From NCBI GenBank assembly GCA_035275805.1, contig DATEMG010000648.1:1-8272 (forward strand): a stretch of 8,272 bases of DNA. Reading direction: 5' to 3'. This DNA is from JAJVID01 sp035275805 (GTDB lineage Bacteria; Acidobacteriota; Blastocatellia; RBC074). A program made the position numbers and the translations under genes. The notes under the pieces were generated by a model, which made no database searches, had not been told where the DNA came from, and saw nothing but the letters and a program-made list of their open reading frames with translations. Of the stretch, positions 4,518 to 8,272 are shown one piece after another (position 1 is the stretch's first letter; each line of letters starts with the position of its first letter).

Positions 4518-6947
4518 GTGCAAACATTACTGCAAGACATGCGTTACGGCACGCGAATATTGTTGAAGAAGCCGGGATTCACGTTGATCGCCGCGCTCGC
4601 CATCGCGTTGGGCATCGGCGCCGTCACGACCAACTTCAGCGCTGCGGACGCGACAATGTTGCGGCCTTTTTCGTTTCCGAACCAGGAACGATTGACGATG
4701 CTCTTCGAGCGCAATCTTGAAGCGGGAATCACACGCGGTTCAGTGTCGCCGGGCAATGTGATTGCGTTGCGCGAGCAATCGCGGACGCTACAGGAAGTGG
4801 TCGTCATGCGCGGTCGTGATTACACCTTGACCGGCGATGGGCCGCCTGAACGTTACACGAGCTATGGAGTCTCTGCAGCCTTCTTCGACGCGCTCGGCGC
4901 GCAGCCGCAATTGGGGCGGACGTTCCGTCGTGGCGAGGACGAGGAGGGAAACGCCCAGGTGGTAGTGCTCAGACATGCCTTCTGGCAAACGCGCTTCGGC
5001 GGCGACCCGAAGATCGTCGGCAAACAGATCATACTCGATGACAAACCGTTCGAGGTGATCGGCGTGATGCCCAAAGATTTCGAGTTTCCTTATGGCGGCG
5101 GTGAGATGTGGACGCCGTTCGTCATCGAACCTCGGATGATGCAGGATCACGGCAATCATTACCTGAGGGCGATGGCGCTGCTCAAATCGGGCGCGACCAT
5201 TGAGCAGGTCAATGACGAACTGGGCGGCGTCTCCGGGCGCATCCAACAGAAGTTTCCCGATCTGGAGATGGGCCACACCGCTTTTGTCGAGGATTTGAAC
5301 AAGTATTTCACTCGCGGCGCCAGGGTCGCCATGCCCGCCCTGATCGGCTCCGCGATCTTCGTTCTGTTAATCGCCTGTTCCAACGTCGCCAATCTGTTGC
5401 TGGCGCGCGCGGCCACTCGGCGAAAAGAGATGGCGGTGCGGTTGGCGATGGGCGCGACGCGATGGCGCGTGATGCGTCAATTGCTGACCGAAAGCGTGAT
5501 GCTGGCGCTCGTCGGCGGCGCGCTCGGTTGCCTGATGGCCGCCTGGGGCGTCGAATCGCTCGTCAAAGCGATTCCCGAGGGCATGGGGAAATATATTCCC
5601 GGGTGGAACCGGGTGGGATTGAGCTACGCCACGCTCGTCTTTACCGCCTCGGTTTCGATCCTGACCGGCGTTCTGTTCGGCCTGGCGCCTGCGTGGCAGG
5701 CGGCGAAGACCAGCCTCAACGAAACGTTGAAAGAGGGCGGAGACAAGGGCGCGCCGGGCAAAAGTGGTCGTGGTTTATTGCGCAACGGGCTAGTGGTGGC
5801 GCAACTTGCCATCGCGACGGTCCTGGTAGTTGGCGCGGGAGTGTTCGTGCGCAGTTTCATCGAGATTCTGCGCGCCGATCTGGGCATCAAGCCGGATGGC
5901 GTCATGACGATGAGTCTGGAATTGCCGCGCGATAAATATCCCGAAGAAGAGCAACGCCGCAACCTCTACCGGCAGTTGTTGCAACGTGTGGAAGCCCTAC
6001 CCGGCGTGATCGGCGCCGGTGTGGTTGATAGTCTGCCAATGACTGGCAGCTACACCAGCAGCAGGTTTCAAATCGTCGGCCAACCCCCCTTCGAAAAGGG
6101 CAAAGAACCGCACGCGGAACGGCGCATCGCCACGCCGGGTTATTTCGCGGCCATCGGCACGGAGTTGCGCAAGGGGCGACTCTTCAACGCGCAAGACGAC
6201 GCGCAAGCGCCGCGCGTCCTGTTGGTGAACGAGGCGTTTGCGGCGCGTTATCTGAAGGGGTCGGACGCAGTCGGCCGGCGGGTCGGATTCGGCGACGCGA
6301 AGTCTGGTTCATACGAAATCATCGGCGTCGTCGCCAACGTCATGAACGAGGATCTGGACGGCCCGCAGGAACCCGGCGTCTATTTACCGTTTGCGCAAAC
6401 TCCTTCGTACCGAATGACTCTGGTTATTCGCGCCCCTGGCGCCCACATGCGGATCGCGTCCGCCGTGCGCGAGAGTTTGGTCTCGCTCGATCCGCGATTG
6501 CCGCTTTCAGAAATCAAGGCGATGGAGCAGGCCGTTTACGAACGGCGCTCGCCGAAAGAGCTGATGATGTGGATGCTGGTCGTCTTTGCAATGATGGCGC
6601 TGGCGATGGCGGCGGTCGGGACATACGCCGTGATGGCCTACGGCGTGGCGCAGCGCGCGCATGAGATCGGCGTGCGGATGGCCTTGGGCGCGCTTCCCGT
6701 AGACATACTCAAACTGGTATTGCGGCGAGGGCTGTCGCTGGTCTTGATCGGCGTCGGTGTGGGACTGGCCGGAGCCTACGCGCTGACGCGGGCGTTGGAG
6801 GGATTTCTGTACAAAGTGACGGCGACCGACCCGTCGGCATTCATCGGAGTTTCGCTGTTGCTGGCGTTTGTGGCGTTGCTGGCCTGTTACCTGCCGGCGC
6901 GGCGGGCGATGAAGGTTGATCCGATGGTGGCGCTCAGATGCGAATAG
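4518..6947 (+). CDS. ADOP-family permease (doubled MacB/FtsX-type ABC permease)
   Basis: An 809-residue membrane protein of the acidobacterial duplicated orphan permease family (TIGR03434 type). It is two MacB-like halves in one chain. Half one has an amphipathic N-terminus (MQTLLQDMRYGTRILLKKPG), a first membrane helix (about 21-40), a periplasmic MacB core domain (45-265) and an FtsX domain with helices near 272-296, 322-349 and 370-393, including EMAVRLAMGATR (304-315). Half two has a helix at 424-446, a second periplasmic core (450-675) and an FtsX domain (683-795) with EIGVRMALGA (716-725) and the terminal YLPARRAMKVDPMVALR. Eight membrane helices and full family length are present. MacB-type systems couple cytoplasmic ATP hydrolysis to movement in the periplasm rather than classical transport; for ADOPs the ATPase partner and substrate are unknown, and none is encoded here. 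The GTG at 4518 is chosen from its AGGAG. ALGIGAVTTNFSAAD departs from the usual ALGIGANTAIFS form. Confidence 0.92.
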   Translation: MQTLLQDMRYGTRILLKKPGFTLIAALAIALGIGAVTTNFSAADATMLRPFSFPNQERLTMLFERNLEAGITRGSVSPGNVIALREQSRTLQEVVVMRGRDYTLTGDGPPERYTSYGVSAAFFDALGAQPQLGRTFRRGEDEEGNAQVVVLRHAFWQTRFGGDPKIVGKQIILDDKPFEVIGVMPKDFEFPYGGGEMWTPFVIEPRMMQDHGNHYLRAMALLKSGATIEQVNDELGGVSGRIQQKFPDLEMGHTAFVEDLNKYFTRGARVAMPALIGSAIFVLLIACSNVANLLLARAATRRKEMAVRLAMGATRWRVMRQLLTESVMLALVGGALGCLMAAWGVESLVKAIPEGMGKYIPGWNRVGLSYATLVFTASVSILTGVLFGLAPAWQAAKTSLNETLKEGGDKGAPGKSGRGLLRNGLVVAQLAIATVLVVGAGVFVRSFIEILRADLGIKPDGVMTMSLELPRDKYPEEEQRRNLYRQLLQRVEALPGVIGAGVVDSLPMTGSYTSSRFQIVGQPPFEKGKEPHAERRIATPGYFAAIGTELRKGRLFNAQDDAQAPRVLLVNEAFAARYLKGSDAVGRRVGFGDAKSGSYEIIGVVANVMNEDLDGPQEPGVYLPFAQTPSYRMTLVIRAPGAHMRIASAVRESLVSLDPRLPLSEIKAMEQAVYERRSPKELMMWMLVVFAMMALAMAAVGTYAVMAYGVAQRAHEIGVRMALGALPVDILKLVLRRGLSLVLIGVGVGLAGAYALTRALEGFLYKVTATDPSAFIGVSLLLAFVALLACYLPARRAMKVDPMVALRCE

Positions 6948-7032
6948 GTTTCAGGTTTCAGGTTTCAGGTTTCAGTAAAAGAGTGACGCCGCATGTTCCA
7001 ATCTGACACCTCACACCTGAAACCTGAAACCT
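6946..7032. repeat. Heptamer tandem repeat arranged as a long inverted repeat
   Basis: The left arm has four exact head-to-tail copies of GGTTTCA (6947-6974). The first begins on the last base of the permease stop codon. The right arm (7004-7031) has four units of the complementary heptamer: TGACACC, TCACACC, TGAAACC, TGAAACC, two exact and two degenerate. The arms can pair over 29 bp (6946-6974 with 7004-7032) with three mismatches, around a 29-nt spacer. The outer part is an 18-nt perfect match (6946-6963 with 7015-7032). No run of T follows, so it is not a classical intrinsic terminator. It ends 15 nt before the ATG of the next gene and leaves that gene's ribosome site (AAGAGG, 7038-7043) unpaired. 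It could act in mRNA stability, attenuation or processing, or be a dispersed intergenic repeat. Confidence 0.85.
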
Positions 7033-7047
7033 TCTTTAAGAGGAAAT

Positions 7048-8193
7048 ATGCAAACGTTTTGGCAATACCTGCGCTGCGGCGCGCGAATGTTACTCAAGCA
7101 AATCGGACTTACGCTGATGGTTGTTCTCCCGCTGGCATCCGGCATTTATGCCATCAGAGCGGAGAAACCATCATCAACACAGCCGATTGCCTTCACGCAA
7201 ACGACGGCGCCGCCCGCGATAGACGTGCGATTGATCAATGATGAAGCCGAGGCCGTGCTTGCTATTCTGGCCAAACGTGACGCGCAACAGAATATTACTG
7301 ACGCCGATTGGCGGCGGGTGTTTTCCAGTGAAGGATATGTGCGACTCAAGCAGCGCGAGACAGCGATGAAGTATTCGTTTGAGGACGAAGAATTCCGCGC
7401 CTTTGTGCTCTCCGACCGTTTGGCTGCGCAACGACAGGCGCTCGCCGACACGCTGGCGAAATGGATGCATGCGGATATGACCGGAGCAGGTCGTCTGGCG
7501 CTAGCATATTTGCCGAAGGCGGCGCGCATCCGCGCGAAAATTTACCTGGTCATCAAACCGCGAGAAAACAGCTTCGTTTTTGACCTGAAAGGCGACCCCG
7601 CGATTTTTCTTTATCTCAATCCGACCGTCAGCCGCGAGAAGTTCGAGAACACGCTCGCGCACGAATTGCATCACATCGGCTATAGCGCGGGTTGTCCTTC
7701 TCCAGACGCCGCTCGTGAAATTGCCGCATTGCCGCTCCTTCCACAAGGCGTAGTGAAGTTGATCGGCTCGTTTGGCGAGGGCTTTGCGATGCTGGCGGCG
7801 GCGGGCGGCTCCGCGACTCATCCGCTCGCTGCCAGCAATGCGGAAGAACGCGCCCGCTGGGATCGGGATGTAGCCAACTTCAATGCCGATCTGAAAACCG
7901 TCGAAGAGTTTTTCATAGCGATTCTGGAAAATCGGCTGAGCAGAGAAGAGATACAAAAAACCGCATTCTCTTTTTTTGGCGTCCATGGGCCGTGGTACAC
8001 GGTCGGTTGGCAAATGTCGGTTGTAATCGAGCGTGCATTCGGGCGGGCGAAACTGATTGAATGTATTTGCGATCAGCGCAAACTGCTTGCGACGTACAAT
8101 CAGTCCGAGGCCAAATTGCGGCGTCAATCGCGCCGACCGCTGGCAACCTGGTCCGACTCGTTGCTCAATGGAATCAAGCGCGGCAAAAGCTGA
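7048..8193 (+). CDS. Membrane-anchored or secreted zinc metallopeptidase (HExxH...GEG, DUF5700-like) with an ADOP-type N-terminus
   Basis: A 381-residue protein. Residues 1-35 (beginning MQTFWQYLRCGARMLLK) align without gaps to the N-terminus of the adjacent ADOP permease with 18 identities, then similarity stops. This segment gives a basic amphipathic stretch and one hydrophobic helix (19-36) followed by AIRA|E, so it acts either as a signal peptide or as an anchor holding the rest outside the cytoplasm. The body is mostly helical. The catalytic signature is NTLAHELHHIGY, with zinc ligands His205 and His209 and general base Glu206; FGEGFAML follows with Glu244 as the likely third ligand, a gluzincin pattern. 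VHGPWYTVGWQMSVVIERAFG (about 313-333) is a probable C-terminal conserved block. The layout resembles the DUF5700 group of putative Zn-dependent proteases; the family name is from memory of its motifs. AAGAGG precedes the ATG by 4 nt. It follows the permease by 100 nt, across the heptamer hairpin. Confidence 0.83.
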   Translation: MQTFWQYLRCGARMLLKQIGLTLMVVLPLASGIYAIRAEKPSSTQPIAFTQTTAPPAIDVRLINDEAEAVLAILAKRDAQQNITDADWRRVFSSEGYVRLKQRETAMKYSFEDEEFRAFVLSDRLAAQRQALADTLAKWMHADMTGAGRLALAYLPKAARIRAKIYLVIKPRENSFVFDLKGDPAIFLYLNPTVSREKFENTLAHELHHIGYSAGCPSPDAAREIAALPLLPQGVVKLIGSFGEGFAMLAAAGGSATHPLAASNAEERARWDRDVANFNADLKTVEEFFIAILENRLSREEIQKTAFSFFGVHGPWYTVGWQMSVVIERAFGRAKLIECICDQRKLLATYNQSEAKLRRQSRRPLATWSDSLLNGIKRGKS

Positions 8194-8272
8194 GGCGCGT
8201 GACTGCGCATCTTTCAGCTTACGCCGCAACTTTTGGCGTCAGAGCCGGAAACTGATTGCAACCTTAACAAAG
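8194..8272. other. Right-edge non-coding tail
   Basis: These 79 nt after the metallopeptidase stop hold no gene that can be supported. A short stem, ACGCC (8221-8225) with GGCGT (8235-8239), is present but lacks a following T run, so it is not called as a terminator. Confidence 0.4.

Noticed and set aside
6946..7032. CRISPR array or intrinsic terminator
   Set aside because: The units are 7 nt with no spacers, so this is not CRISPR. The stem is long, with a 29-nt loop and no T run after it, so it is not a standard intrinsic terminator.
4518..8193. The metallopeptidase as the remnant of a second, decayed ADOP gene
   Set aside because: Only the first 35 residues are ADOP-like; the rest is an intact open frame with a complete metal-binding motif, so it is a chimeric functional gene rather than a pseudogene.
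7501..8229. Minus-strand open frame of 242 codons
   Set aside because: It is antisense to the metallopeptidase, whose HELHH and GEG motifs and ribosome site fix the true strand.
8221..8239. Terminator after the metallopeptidase
   Set aside because: A five-base-pair ACGCC/GGCGT stem without a T run on the plus strand is too weak to call.

Overview
The window reads as Acidobacteriota chromosome, most likely a soil lineage such as Blastocatellia. The strongest pointer is an 809-residue ADOP protein (acidobacterial duplicated orphan permease, a doubled MacB-type ABC permease with no ATPase gene beside it). A GC-rich base composition, secreted proteins with Ala-X-Ala signal peptides and small zinc-ribbon membrane proteins agree with this. 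The lineage is an inference; no marker gene is present.

The left third (1-2505) lies on the minus strand and reads leftward. Its order is a small secreted protein of unknown function (2505-2038), two tandem paralogous zinc-ribbon membrane proteins (1960-1424 and 1375-917), and the first 291 codons of a secreted apiosidase-like glycoside hydrolase (DUF4038/GH140). The hydrolase starts at a GTG at 873 and runs off the left edge. Gaps are 77, 48 and 43 nt, so the four could be co-transcribed, although nothing seen ties their functions together.

Positions 2506-2828 form a divergent intergenic region. It has a candidate promoter for the leftward genes (2587-2616). Close to the rightward genes it has a perfect 6-1-6 palindrome, GATAATCATTATC (2780-2792), that matches the core of the Fur-family operator.

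The right two thirds (2829-8193) lie on the plus strand. A secreted S41 (tail-specific protease fold) peptidase with C-terminal TPRs is followed, with probable translational coupling, by the ADOP permease. Next comes a 7-nt tandem repeat arranged as a long inverted repeat (6946-7032), then a zinc metallopeptidase with HELHH and GEG motifs. The first 35 residues of that peptidase are homologous to the N-terminus of an ADOP permease, so it looks like a chimera in which a permease N-terminus serves as export signal or membrane anchor.

Taken together, the rightward genes form an envelope module: two extracytoplasmic peptidases around a MacB-like permease, possibly under metal-responsive control. 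The least ordinary signals are the chimeric peptidase, the Fur-like box, the heptamer hairpin and the shared tail motif of the two zinc-ribbon proteins. No RNA genes, CRISPR arrays, insertion sequences or phage genes were seen.
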